Shown: in pieces, positions 44,170-55,258 of the stretch
Layout of the letters: each line of letters begins with the position of its first letter
Position numbering within the stretch: position 1 is the first letter of the stretch
From: Chionoecetes opilio
Taxonomy: Eukaryota; Arthropoda; Malacostraca; Decapoda; Majidae
Assembly: GCA_016584305.1 (NCBI GenBank)
Contig: JACEEZ010000091.1
Location: 186,901 to 250,900 of the forward strand
Length of the DNA: 64,000 nt
Reading direction: 5' to 3'
Position numbers and translations under genes: made by a program
The notes under the pieces: generated by a model
The model's input: only the letters and a program-made list of their open reading frames with translations
Told to the model about the DNA's origin: nothing
Databases searched by the model: none

Positions 44170-44943
44170 CAGGAAGGTCCCGAAGATACGAGCAGTTAGG
44201 TTCCACCTGGCATACTCGTAAAGCGAAATCTCGTATAACGAAACACATAACAAATGGTAAAATATAGGTTTGGTTCCAGGACCCCATAAAAAAAAAAAAA
44301 AAAAAAGAAGAGAAGAGGTTTTTCAAGCTAAAATAAACTATAGCAAACACAACAAACACACAGCGTCTATATTACCCACACTGTACTACCTATTCTGTAG
44401 AAAAAGCATTCTGAAAGAGAAAATAGCACACAAAATAACATAACTGCACATTAATTAAACATAAAACATGCATAACAAGCAAAAAAGACATTGTAATGTA
44501 GGGGACGCCGCGTGATACAAGAGAAGGTAGTGTAGCGGTCCCAAGGGTGGGGCCGCACACCTGTTAATTACCCCTAATGGTCAGGCCGCGCCATATGCTT
44601 AATTACCCTTCAGGTTACGCCTTGCTAGGGGTGACCTGACTGCGGTCCCAAGGTTGGGGCCGTACACCTGCTAATTACCCCTAAATGTCAGGCCGCGCCA
44701 TATGCTTAATTACCCTTCAGGTCACGGCTTGCTAGGGGTGACCTCACTGGGGTCAACAAATCCCCCTTTGTCCAGCCCAGGAGTGGTAGGGCGCACATTT
44801 TGAACTTGATAATTGTACTCACCCCAGTTTGAATGTCGTATCATTGGATTTTCGATCACGTATATTGAAAATAGACCCTAATTTACACCTCTCGTATCAT
44901 CGGATTCTCGTATACCGAATGCTCGTATAACGGGACCTCCCTG
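44170..44943. mobile_element. pogo/Tigger-like TIR element, copy 2
   Basis: Ends CAGGAAGGTCCCG and CGGGACCTCCCTG between TA dinucleotides. The first 110 and last 130 bp match the element at 32836. The centre is different: two ~115-bp direct repeats at 44538-44758 (ggtcaggccgcgccatatgc). Confidence 0.8.
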
Positions 44944-44944
44944 T

Positions 44945-44996
44945 AGTATATATTTTATATATAATATATAATATATATATTATATATATATATATT

Positions 44997-45040
<44 letters not shown>
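44945..45040. repeat. (TA)n microsatellite
   Basis: TA-rich run between two TIR elements. Confidence 0.95.
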
Positions 45041-45041
<1 letters not shown>

Positions 45042-45884
45042 GTGATGGACCGAATATCAATTTTCCGTATTCGCGAATGGGAATATTTGGTTTTAATATT
45101 CGCGAATGCGAATGCGAATTGCGAATATCACATAATATTTCAAGTAATACACTATTGTTGATATCATACAGGTAACTGAAATATTTTGAATGTATTGTAG
45201 GAGTTCAGCCATAGAATTATGAATTTCTAAAGTAAATTCCATTCAATTTCTATGTTTCCAGGTTGCAGGACGAGTACTCACTCCTACACGAATACTTACA
45301 TGAGCATATCTTACATAAATCATTATTATTGCAAAGTTTTCGCTATGCAATGTCATTAGAGATAATCTCGAAATAATCCCAAACCACGTAACTGGTGTGA
45401 CTGGACGACATTTCGCAGTAGGCTGCTGCAATACTGTTCTGTTTCAAAGAAAGTTGACTGTGCTCGTGGGTGACAGAGAAAATCGCGTATATGCTTATTA
45501 CAGACAGTATAGCGCACGAAGCAATGAGTTGAGTTCGGTAACAGTGAGAGACCTTGAGAGTAGCGGCTGCCACTCTGTTGGAGGGTTGAGGATGGAGGTA
45601 GTATCCGAAGGACAATGGCCTTGACTACCACTACGCCTCCTCACCCCATTTATTTAACTAAAGCTCGGCTAAACTATTAATTTATGTATATGTTTGCTTC
45701 TGTAATATTATGTTCACTTGTGATATTTTTTTCTTATTTCTGTAAGTTTATTGATTTGGGTAAAATATTCGCATATTCGCAAACAACTTCGAGTGGGAGT
45801 GCGAATGCGAATGCGAATGCGAATAATGAAAAAACATGCGAATATTCGCAATCGCGAATGCGAATGCGAATATTCGGTCCATCA

Positions 45885-45886
<2 letters not shown>
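45041..45886. mobile_element. 846-bp TIR element with GCGAAT repeats
   Basis: Perfect 17-bp inverted ends AGTGATGGACCGAATAT. Subterminal gcgaat hexamers lie at both sides (45085-45120 and 45790-45870). No recognisable transposase; ORFs at 45343-45631 match nothing. Both flanks are (TA)n. Confidence 0.8.

Positions 45887-45964
<78 letters not shown>
45887..45964. repeat. (TA)n microsatellite
   Basis: TA run directly after the TIR element. Confidence 0.95.
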
Positions 45965-45968
<4 letters not shown>

Positions 45969-46423
45969 CCCCTCCTTTTCAATTTTCTGGGTACTCCACT
46001 AGTCCCGTTAATACGGTCCCACAAACCACTGCTTTCTCACTAATCATCGATTCATTAAGGAAATGTTATAGAGTAGACTCCCCCTTATCAAATCCGATGA
46101 ATTAGAATATCAAAGCCAATATAATGTCAGGGATTGGCAATAACGCTTGGCTAATGCCTGGCTGTGGGAATGTCTGGCGACCCGATGTAAACAACCCTTA
46201 TTTCACTCTTTATCCCCTGACTCTACAAACCTACTGTGGCTTGCATAGACAATGATACACACGTACTTACTCTTGCTGGCCACCTAACATCGATGGTCAC
46301 CGTGATGTAAGGCAGAAAGGGAAGAAATAAGGCCTCCTAACAAGGTTAATGGCTGGCTAACCCAAACCCGAACTTGGGACTGTGAAACACGCATGATAAC
46401 ATATGGAAAAAATACTACAAGCT

Positions 46424-46708
46424 ACAAGCGATGCATTCGCCGTCGAAGGTTGGGTTGATGAGCGACACGAAGGTGAACTTCGCCCACTCAACGATGAAGG
46501 AAAAATCTGCACATAGCGGGACTCGAACTCGTGACGCCGAGCTCACCACTACCAGGTGAGACTTGCTCCCGGCGAACTCGGGTCGTTGAGCTGACCACAT
46601 CCAGGCGCTAACCACTCGGCCATCGCCTCCCCTGCGTGAAAACCGTGCATGTATTGTCAGGGCCTTGTGCTTGTCTTCAGTGTGTTGTCTGTGGTTTGTC
46701 TTCAGTGT
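46424..46708 (-). mobile_element. tRNA-derived SINE, family 2, within a larger repeat
   Basis: The minus strand has the SINE head GGGGAGGCGATGGCCGAGTG and a GAGTTCGAGTCCCGC B box. Its upstream flank (tgcgtgaaaaccgtgcatg, ttgtcttcagtg) is shared with the copy at 54798, so the SINE belongs to a longer repeated unit. Confidence 0.8.
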
Positions 46709-47311
46709 CCTCACTCCCCGCGAGTAATTTGAACAGACACGCGTTGGTATAACTATTATTATTTTCATAATGGGTGGCAAGAAAGACCTAACAAAGGAGC
46801 AAATTAAAGTTATTGTGACTTTACACAAGGCAGAGAGGCCAGAGGAAGAAATATCAAGGATTGTGGGTGTTACGAGGAGATGTGTGATGAAGTGGGTTGA
46901 GTGTTTCATGAACGTGGCGGCGTGGCAACACCGTAACATAAGGAAGTGGCCACAGCGAGGATATAAATGTCATATCGTAATAATTTTCTTGCTCCTATTT
47001 GAGGATTGGCATCCACTTGACGTTTCATGACATTTACGGTGCTTGCTGATGTTTTACATCCTCGCTGTGGCCAGTTCTTTATGTTATGGTGCTGCCACCC
47101 CGCCACGTTCATGAAACACTCCACCCACTTCATCACACATCTCCTCGTAACACCCACAATCCTTGATATTTCTTCCTCTGGCCTCTCTGCCTTGTGTAAA
47201 GTCACAATAACTTTAATTTGCTCCTTTGTTAGGTCTTTCTTGCCACCCATTATGAAAATAATAATAGTTATACCAACGCGTGTCTGTTCAAATTACTCGC
47301 GGGGAGTGAGG
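46709..47311. mobile_element. foldback carrying two Tc1-like transposase heads
   Basis: Arms of about 290 bp are complementary about 47010. Each arm encodes the same start, MGGKKDLTKEQIKVIVTLHK, then a helix-turn-helix ending RCVMKWVECFMNVA: the plus copy starts at 46770 and the minus copy at 47250. This resembles the N-terminal DNA-binding head of Tc1/mariner-type transposases. The catalytic domain is absent from both. Confidence 0.8.
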
Positions 47312-47319
47312 CGATCCTT

Positions 47320-48431
47320 TTCAAAATGCTTCGTCTATAATTGACAAGTGGCATCTGAACATTCCTCAACGGTCTTGATGGACTGCCCGTGCTTTAAACA
47401 TGCTGCCATATGTAGGATATCTCTCTCAGAAGTCACTAGGCTGCTATAGAGTACATTTTCAGAATTCCCTTATGGGAGCGTCTGTTATGATGCGGCGAAC
47501 AATATTTTGGCGCGCTGTGTAAGCACACTCACTGAGAATATTACATGAAGCACCTGTGTCAACCCCAAGAGCAAGAAAACTGTCTCGAGTGCAACACTGA
47601 ATTGTCATCGTAGAAAGACAAGCAGCAATCATAGAAGGAACTATGAAAAACTGTGTCTGTGACTTTGTGTCTGAAACTAATCTGGGTTTCTTTGAACCCT
47701 GCGCAAATCTTCCCCCTACTGCTGATATCCATTCTTTTTTCGCTTTTATCACAGCTTATGACTCACGCTTTTATCCCAGCTTATGACTCACGCTTTTATC
47801 CCAGCTTATGATTCACGCTTTTATCACAGCTTATGACTCACGCTTTCATCACAGCTTATGACTCACGCTTTCATCACAGCTTAGGACTCACGCTTTTATC
47901 ACAACTTATGACTCACGCTTTTATCACAGCTTATGACTCACGCTTTTATCACAGCTTAGGACTCACGCTTTCATCACAGCTTAGGACTCACGCTTTTATC
48001 ACAGCTTATGAGGATGAATGAATTTGAGCCTCCCTTGACACCGTCGCTATGAACTCAGATTGTGAAATAGAATTTTTAGGCATTTCACGTAGTCTCTTAA
48101 TGATTTTAGTAGAAAATTCTAGGTTATCACCTGGCTTAAAATCAAGAGATGAAGCGATACGACGTTCTTGTGGAGTCAAAAAGGTGATATAATACTGAAA
48201 TTCTAGAATCAGTTTAAATCTCTCTACTGACAGCTGGTCACTTTCGAACCATGAAGCTAGATTTAAAGCCTCCATAGCTTCTGAAGCTATATTAGCAGCA
48301 CGTGCCTGACCCATATTGACTACTGGAGGTGTAATTGTAGGATCAACAGAAATATTAGCAGTAATACTAGCTTCTACCTCTCCCGGCGGCAACATATATA
48401 AAGAATAATATGTGCCACTCCTCAACGACAT
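47320..48431 (-). pseudogene. LTR-retrotransposon gag and protease remnant
   Basis: The minus strand at 48431-48006 encodes a 141-aa gag-like protein (MSLRSGTYYSLYMLPPGEVE). Downstream, 47752-47459 encodes an aspartic protease segment with LALGVDTGASCNIL, the retropepsin active site. A 25-bp minisatellite separates them and shifts the frame. Reverse transcriptase and integrase were not found; the foldback at 46709 adjoins. LTRs could not be paired. Confidence 0.7.
47748..48010. repeat. 25-bp minisatellite, ~10 copies
   Basis: Unit acgcttttatcacagcttat plus gactc, with few variants. Direct repeats with no unique spacers. Confidence 0.95.
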
Positions 48432-49596
48432 TTGCTAATACAATTAGCATAAATGACCTCAAAAGACTACACTGTAGTCCATCTACACCAATTGACAACA
48501 CTTGAACGCACTCATTAAAATTTGTAGTCTAGAAGAGTTAACCCCTACCGCACCACAGGAAACCACGCTCGCATTGAAAAGTAACTTTTTCAGGGGTAGC
48601 TGAGCCAATTTTTTTTTTTATAAGAAGCGTAGGAAAAATTACTTTATACTTTTACACCTGTCACTTGTACTCTAAATCACAAGAAGACACTCGTAAACTA
48701 TACCACTGTTATTTAATAACTTTTGTTTATGTTGTTTGCGTAACACTGCACACAATTATTGTGTTACAATGTGTATAATAACTATATGACAACACCATTT
48801 GCAACACTTTTCCGCACACAATTCAACACTTTGGCGAGTTGTGGCAACTCTTTCCACCCTCTTCCCTGGCACTTTTAAACCAATCAGAGTGCGATGCCGT
48901 GAGAGCCCGCGAAACACTTGATGCCGGAGCCAGTAATATGGCTTAGAAGCTGTGACGTATTTTCTAGCCACTCGCACTCACAATAACCCCGTGACGTCAC
49001 TGAAGCAACGAATCACAGAGCAGGTTGCTCTGACGTCACCACCTTCAAGCGCGACACGCTGTACCTGTCCCGATCACAAAGGATCACACAGGACAGAAAA
49101 ACTTGCCACTTTTAACACTTCTTACTGTTTAAAAAAAACTGGGTACTAGTACTCACTTAGCGCAGGTAAGTACTTAGCTGGCAATAAAATACTCTTTGTT
49201 GCGATGAAATCCTGTAGTGAGAGGTCCTTCTGAAGAAGAAAGGACTCCTCCTGTTGTTGATCCTTTAGGGCGTCCCAAGATGGCGTCCCAGATGGCGCGA
49301 AGCAGAATAATTCCCAGTGGAGCCGCGTAGATAAGTAATCCAAGTGGAGGCGCGTAGATAAGTAATCCACGTGGAGACGCGTAGATAAGTAATCCAGCAC
49401 TGTCAGCCTCACTACACTGTTTTCCTGTCTTTTCTCACTTGAACTGGAGACGAGCTTAACTTCCATAAACAGTTTTTTTTCGAGGCTGTAGACAACTGTA
49501 GGTCACACTGCCAACTGTTTCTGTTAGATCTCTCACACTTTAGGCCCTTGAGTCCTTTCGAGAAGTGGAGAACTATGAGGCTGGGAGTCCCTGCGA
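48432..49596. other. possible 5' part of the LTR element
   Basis: No gene. It may contain leader or LTR sequence of the gag/protease remnant; no TG...CA pair was established. Includes a 27-bp triplicated unit at 49316-49397. Confidence 0.35.
49316..49397. repeat. 27-bp unit, three copies
   Basis: gtggag(c/g/a)cgcgtagataag-type units. The length is a multiple of three, and the minus strand reads DYLSTRLH three times. Confidence 0.85.
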
Positions 49597-49608
49597 ACTT
49601 AGACAAAT

Positions 49609-51455
49609 CAATCAATCAATCATTGGGGGCATACGCCGGGGGCGCGTCGCCTCGCCCACCCTACGACGCCACTCCCGGGGGTCACCACGCGCGAGTTCCC
49701 ATGCAGGCTCCTTTCCCATACCAAGCAGCTCTCGACAAGAAACATCAACTTGCCCCAGCCACGAGCCTTGTGGGCGCCCCCTTGGCCTCCTCCACGCCGG
49801 ATTGTCTCTTACAGATACAACCCGATGGGAAGGATCGGTTTCAGGGTAGCGTGCCACATGCCCATATAGCCGAAGTTGGCGCTGACGGACTATGCAGGTA
49901 ATAGGCCTCGATTCAGTCTCACGGTGCAATCGCTGATTTGACACGTAATCATCCCAGCGATACCCCATGATTCTGCGAAGACACTTATTACCAAAGGCAT
50001 TGATTCGTCTCTTCAAGTCACTATTTAGTGTCCAAGTCTCACAACCATAGAGTAAGACAGGGATCACAAGCGACTTGAAGATCCGGATCTTTGTCCTCCT
50101 GCACAGGTACCGACAACGCCAAATACTCCCGCTGAGCGAGTCCAAAACCCCGTGGCTATGCCAATCCGTCGTAAGACTTCTTGACGTGACCCGCCGTCAT
50201 TATGGACTGCGCTACCAAGGTATGTAAAACTTTCCAAGATCTCAATGTCCTCGCCACACGCATGAACAGACTGTACTGCTTCATCTAGTAAGTCTCCAAA
50301 TACCTGGACCTTGGTCTTGAGCCAGGAGACCTTAAGTCCCAAAGGCTTTGCCTCCTCGTGCAGCGCCTCGAGAGCCATCACCAGGACCTCCAGCGACTCA
50401 GCAAAGATTACTGCATCATCGGCAAAAACAAGATCAGTGATCTTGGTGTTGCCGACGGATGCTCCACAATCACTTTGATCTACAACCTTGTCCAATACCC
50501 AGTCCATACAAGCGTTGAAAAGTGATGGGGCAAGGACGCACCCCTGCCTCACTCCTGTATTCACAGGAAAGAAGCTGGATACACCTGCCCCAGACTTCAC
50601 AGCACTCTCAGTCCCAGAATACAGACCAGTTATCAAACCAATAGTCCTTGCAGGAATCCCTCGAAGTCGCAGAATATCCCAGAGTGACTCACGATGCACT
50701 GAGTCAAACGCCTTCTTGAGATCAACATAGGCTGCAAGCATCCCCTGTCGAAACTCACGTCGGCGTTCCACCAGGACACGAAGCGCTAGGATACGGTCCG
50801 TTGTTGACTTATCAGGCGTGAACCCAGACTGCTGAGGTCTCTGGTGCTTCACCAGATGACTGCGAATTCGTGTCAGCAATAGATGGGCAAGCACCTTGCC
50901 TGGTACGCTGAGCAGTGTAATACCGTGGTAATTGTTGCAGTCCTGACGGTCCCCTTTCCCTTTCCAGATAGGGACGACCAGCCCCCTTTTCCAGTCAGGA
51001 GGAATGGTACCTGATTGCCACACGGCAGTCAGGACAGCATGCAACCCGTGGATCCTCACCCCCAGCTTTGAGGAGCTCCGCACTGATATTACAAACACCA
51101 GCTGCCTTTCCACCCTTCAACTTTGCTACAGCCTCTCTGACTTCGTCAAGAGAGGGTGCGGTTTCGTCAATGGGAGGATCGGCATCCACTGCCTGTAACC
51201 CAGTGGTGTGAAGCTGCTCAGTTGGAGGGTCCCCGTGAAAAACTCCCCAAAAGTACTCACCCAACGAGCCATCTGCCCATCCATGTCCGACACGAGGCCC
51301 CATTTTGCTGTTCGAATAGGCACCCCGCCCGAGAAGGAGACTTGGAACGGAGCTTCTTCAGGGCTCGGTAGGCGGGTCGGAGGTCATTAGCGTTCAAATG
51401 ACCCTCGACATCCTCAGCGAGACTCCTGACATACCTCTCCTTGTCTCTCCTCAGG
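49609..51455 (-). pseudogene. RTE-like LINE, 5'-truncated, with target duplication
   Basis: Minus strand encodes DEVREAVAKLKGGKAAG, the reverse transcriptase YVDLKKAFDSVHRESLW, GVRQGCVLAPSLFN and VFADDAVIF, then LYGCETWTL, RQLRLYGHVAR and GRPQGSWLGQ. At least two frameshifts (near 51000 and 50130) break it. It ends in a short (TGAT)n tail. The 12-mer acttagacaaat flanks both sides (49597-49608 and 51456-51467), a target-site duplication. RTE clade assignment is from motif style and tail. Confidence 0.9.
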
Positions 51456-51467
51456 ACTTAGACAAAT

Positions 51468-51797
51468 GAACGCCTGGAATTTTCCCCGCCCAACCAGTTT
51501 TTTTTTTTTTTTTGTCTTTCCTTATTAAGCCCACTTCGGAGAGTCGTGGCTCTTTGTTCGCTATCACCAGGTATACCGGTCCCCACTAGTCCTCCCTATA
51601 TGCAGTTGCAATAAGGTGAAAGGAGACACGCCGTTACTTGATACGTTTAATACCTGTGAGAAACCGCGACTGACCACAGTCGAGTCAACCCTACACTGAA
51701 GCGGATAACACAGAGGGCCCGCGGGGAGAAAGCCTTGGGGCGTCTGGCGGGGAAAAGAACAAAGCCCGCGCCTTGATTACCACTTAGGTTTAACCTA
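51468..51797. other. intergenic, no gene recognised
   Basis: Continuation of the sequence into which the RTE-like element inserted, then a T tract and unique sequence. Nothing coding. Confidence 0.5.
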
Positions 51798-51834
51798 TCT
51801 ATAATAATTTTAAGCGAAAGTGTGTCTGTCTGTC

Positions 51835-51873
<39 letters not shown>

Positions 51874-52202
51874 TATGTTCCGCCCCCCCGTGGCGCAATC
51901 ACCTCATATGGCACATTTTTGGAACCGGGTTGACCAGGGGAAGGTTTTTTAAGCCCCCTTTTGAGATGATTCGATCACTTTTTTTTTTTTTTTTTTAAAC
52001 AGCCTATTAGCGATAATTGTGAAAAAAAAGTGGGTTTGCGAGAATTGAGGAAACCTTGATGTAGGGTGATGGGTAATGGGTTTAGTGAATGGTGGGGTGA
52101 TGGGTAATGGGTGTGGGGTGATGGGTGTGAATGGGTGGGGTGATGGGTTGGGGATGATGGGTGATGGGTGAGGCCCTAGGTGGGGGGTTAATGGGTAATG
52201 GT
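51798..52202 (+). mobile_element. Helitron-like element c (3' end missing)
   Basis: Begins A|TCTATAATAAT then aagcgaaagtgtgtc: the TC 5' terminus preceded by A, as expected of Helitrons. It runs through (GT)n, the poly-T block and the minisatellite, then passes straight into the head of element d. Confidence 0.75.
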
Positions 52203-52280
52203 AAATATAAGCGAAAGTGTGTCTGTCTGTCTGTCTGTCTGTCTGTGTGTGTGTGTGTGGTGTGTGTGTGTGTGTGTGTG

Positions 52281-52323
<43 letters not shown>

Positions 52324-52947
52324 GTGTGTGTGTGTGTGTGTCTGGTATAGGTTCCGCCCCCCGTGGCGCAATCACCTCATATGGGCACATTTTTGGAACC
52401 GGGTTGGGCCAGGGAAGGTTTTAAGCCCAATTATGAGATGATCCGATCACTTTTTTTTTTTTTTTTTTTTTTAGCAGCCTATTAGCGATAATTGTGAAAA
52501 AAAAGTGGTTGCGAGAATTGAGGAAACCTTGATGTAGGGTGATGGGTAAAGGTGAGTGAATGGGTGGGGTGATGGTAATGGGTGTGGGGTTTATGGGTGA
52601 GTGAATGGGTTGGGGTGATGGGTTGGGGGTGATGGGTGATGGGTGAGGGAATAGGTGGGGGGTGATGGGTAATGGGTGAGTGAATGGGTGTGTGGTGATG
52701 GGTATATGGGTGAGTGAATGGGTGGGGGGTGATGGGTAATGGGTGAGTGAATGGGTGGGGGGTGATGGGTAATGGGTGAGTGAATGGGTGGGGGGAATAC
52801 ATACATTTCTACATCCATGATTTCAGGAAAGTTAGAAGTAAAGGGGCTATCTGGAGAGTCCGTGTTTGGTGGGCCGAAGGCCCACCACCAATAGCCCTCC
52901 GCAGGAGCTAGCCAAAAAGTCCGCCCGGAGGGCGGCTTTGCGGCTAG
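52203..52947 (+). mobile_element. Helitron-like element d
   Basis: Head aaatataagcgaaagtg, (CTGT)n and (GT)n, gttccgccccccgtggcgca, poly-T, minisatellite (52540-52797), shared module (52799-52866, reverse), hairpin CCGCCCGGAGGGCGG and terminal CTAG followed by T. Confidence 0.8.
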
Positions 52948-53058
52948 TTCATTATAAAGTCCTTAATGCTAATCTACACAAATGTGCTAATCACCACCAG
53001 CACAAGCCTAGCGGGTGAGAGGCAAGAATGAACACCCATTATCTAATGCGATTGGCCA

Positions 53059-53105
53059 TACCGCACGCGGGTAGCTTGGCGGGAATCCGTCACCCGCGTG
53101 CGGTA
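53059..53105. repeat. 14-bp perfect inverted repeat near CCAAT- and TATA-like motifs
   Basis: TACCGCACGCGGGT and ACCCGCGTGCGGTA are separated by 19 bp. An inverted CCAAT-like attggcc lies just before and tatttaa overlaps the end. Possibly a promoter or an operator-like site, but no gene follows that I can recognise. Confidence 0.4.
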
Positions 53106-53266
53106 TTTAACCTTGAGAAGTAGGAGCGCGGAGAGGGAGAACAGAGAGGGTGGTTGTTGGCAATTACTGTATTTCTAATGGGCTTTTGTGTGGGATTGGA
53201 GCGCATGGCGTCCGCTGTGGGGGAGGGGTGAGCAAACAGGTAATTCCCCCCCTCCCCCATTATATC

Positions 53267-53570
53267 GCCTCCGTGGTGCAGTGGCTAGCGTGCCTGGCTA
53301 CGAATCTGCGGGCCCTGGTTCGATCCCGGGCCAGGGCAAGTCGGTGACCAGCCTACCCAGCTGTTCTTACTTCCTTTCGGGGTTGATAAATGGGTACCTG
53401 GGGTAACCTGGGGAAGGTAACTGAACTGTGGTAACCCGGGAGTCACACTAGCCCTGTGTCCCGGGGTAACGGGTTCTCACCCACCACAGGCTCTAAGGGC
53501 TAATGCCACGGAGATGAGCACCGCATGCCACGCGCAGCTTAGCGTATGCTCCCATCTTTACCTTTACCTT
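53267..53570 (+). mobile_element. tRNA-derived SINE, family 1, copy 2
   Basis: Head GCCTCCGTGGTGCAGTGGC, B box GGTTCGATCCC, same body as the copy at 28535. Flanked by perfect 12-bp duplications ccccattatatc (53255-53266 and 53571-53582). Confidence 0.92.
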
Positions 53571-53582
53571 CCCCATTATATC

Positions 53583-54797
53583 AAGCCTTCTAACAAAGGG
53601 CGAGGGGGTTAGGAAGTTTGAATCTGATAACTAACTTCTTAGTACCAAATATTGACCTTCGGAAGAAAGTTGTGTCCAAGCACACATTCAATGTGGCCTC
53701 AAAATTTTGAACCAAGTATAACTTCAGAAATTGGGGTCTAGTGTGGTCTGTTTTTACGTAAAGAAATCTATGTAATTCTCTCCCGGCCTGCTTCACGCTC
53801 TATAACGTCATGATTACCAACCACTACATTCTGGTAATATTTGCATAACTTGCCCGCCAAGGAGGCAACGACGAGGACAACTGCTTGCTCGCCTATGTCA
53901 AGTACATATGATGAGCCACTTCAGGGGTGCTTGTGATACCTACGTATTCCTCCTCCTTCACTCTCCTCAAACTAAAGAGACACAAACGTAATTTATGTAG
54001 TTCTGATGTGTGTAGCATTAATGGTTGAAAAAGCCTAATATTTAGGTAATTAATCTTTAAAGAAAAGAGAAAAAATACGCCGGCATTCATCACGGAGACT
54101 CGAGGAATGGGTTCACACGGTTAAAAATAAATACTAGTTAGATTACATAAAGCTACCAGTAAATTGCAATTAACGTGTACTGATTATGGAGGGAAGATCT
54201 GAACTTCAATGTGATTCTAACGGGACATATTTAACTGTGAAGCCTCGAGCCCTTAATGAGCCGTACAAAGCTACAGCTGTGGGAGGCGCGGCTGAGGTGC
54301 ACAGCTCATGCCTCGTCCAAGGGTCTGCACGCATACACAACCCTTTTTCCGCCACATGCTTACCATTATGCGTTGTCCCTTGTCGTGGTTACGGTGACTA
54401 TGGCAGTGCTTCAAGAACCGCACTGAAGCAGAATGTTGCGATGGTTTGCTACACGCTCACTAGATCTGGGTGACCTGATCGCCCTCTCCTGTTAGTTCTG
54501 CCTGTCTTCCTTCCCGCTTCTCAACCCCCACGCTAACCCTCCCGTATGCGTATGCGCATGCGCGTCCTCTGATGGTTGATGGAGGCAATCAAGTCATTTA
54601 CTCCCACTGGATTAGGCATTTTAATCGAGGGCCAAGGAGTACTATATCAAGTTGAATTGAATTGAATTGAAAACATTGATGGGTTTCGTACATCTCAGAA
54701 GCAGTGCAGGTTGCAAATTACTAAGCAAACAGGAACAGCCCTCAGACAACAAGCTCCGGGTGGCTTACATAATACGCTTGGGTAAACTCTCTTCGCA
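53583..54797. other. intergenic, no gene recognised
   Basis: The longest frame (95 codons near 54187-54473) has no motif. Otherwise unique-looking sequence. Confidence 0.5.
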
Positions 54798-55258
54798 TGC
54801 GGCAACACACTGAAGACAAACCACAGACAATACACTGAAGACAAGCACAAGGCCCTGACAATACATGCACGGTTTTCACGCAGGGGAGGCGATGGCCGAG
54901 TGGTTAGCGCCTGGATGTGGTCAGCTCAACGACCCGAGTTCGCCGGGAGCAAGTCTCACCTGGTAGTGGTGAGCTCGGCGTCACGAGTTCGAGTCCCGCT
55001 ATGTGCAGATTTTTCCTTCATCGTCGAGTGGGCGAAGTTCACCTTCATGTCGCTCATCAACCCAACTTTCGACGGCGAGTGCATCGCATGACACCGGGGG
55101 GCGGCATGAGCCTCTACAAGGCGTCACTACTAAAATCCTACCTGCTCTACCACGGACAAGGGCCAACAATCATGACCCTCATATGGACCCATAGATGGCT
55201 ATCCATCTAAACCCTCATGGATGTAGCCTGCAGGCGCCATAGATAGAAATGTAAAAAA
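54798..55258 (+). mobile_element. tRNA-derived SINE, family 2, with shared upstream flank
   Basis: Flank 54798-54880 matches the reverse of 46624-46708. The SINE proper starts GGGGAGGCGATGGCCGAGTG, has a B box GAGTTCGAGTCCC, and ends with gtagcctgcaggcgccatag and an A-rich tail. The longer head suggests derivation from a class II (long variable arm) tRNA. Confidence 0.85.

Noticed and set aside
47748..48010. CRISPR-like regular repeats
   Set aside because: Units are contiguous with no unique spacers, and the DNA is animal; it is a minisatellite. The ~32-bp arrays in the Helitrons were rejected for the same reason.
54187..54473. 95-codon frame
   Set aside because: No motif, no splice context and no repeat relation seen; too short to support by itself.
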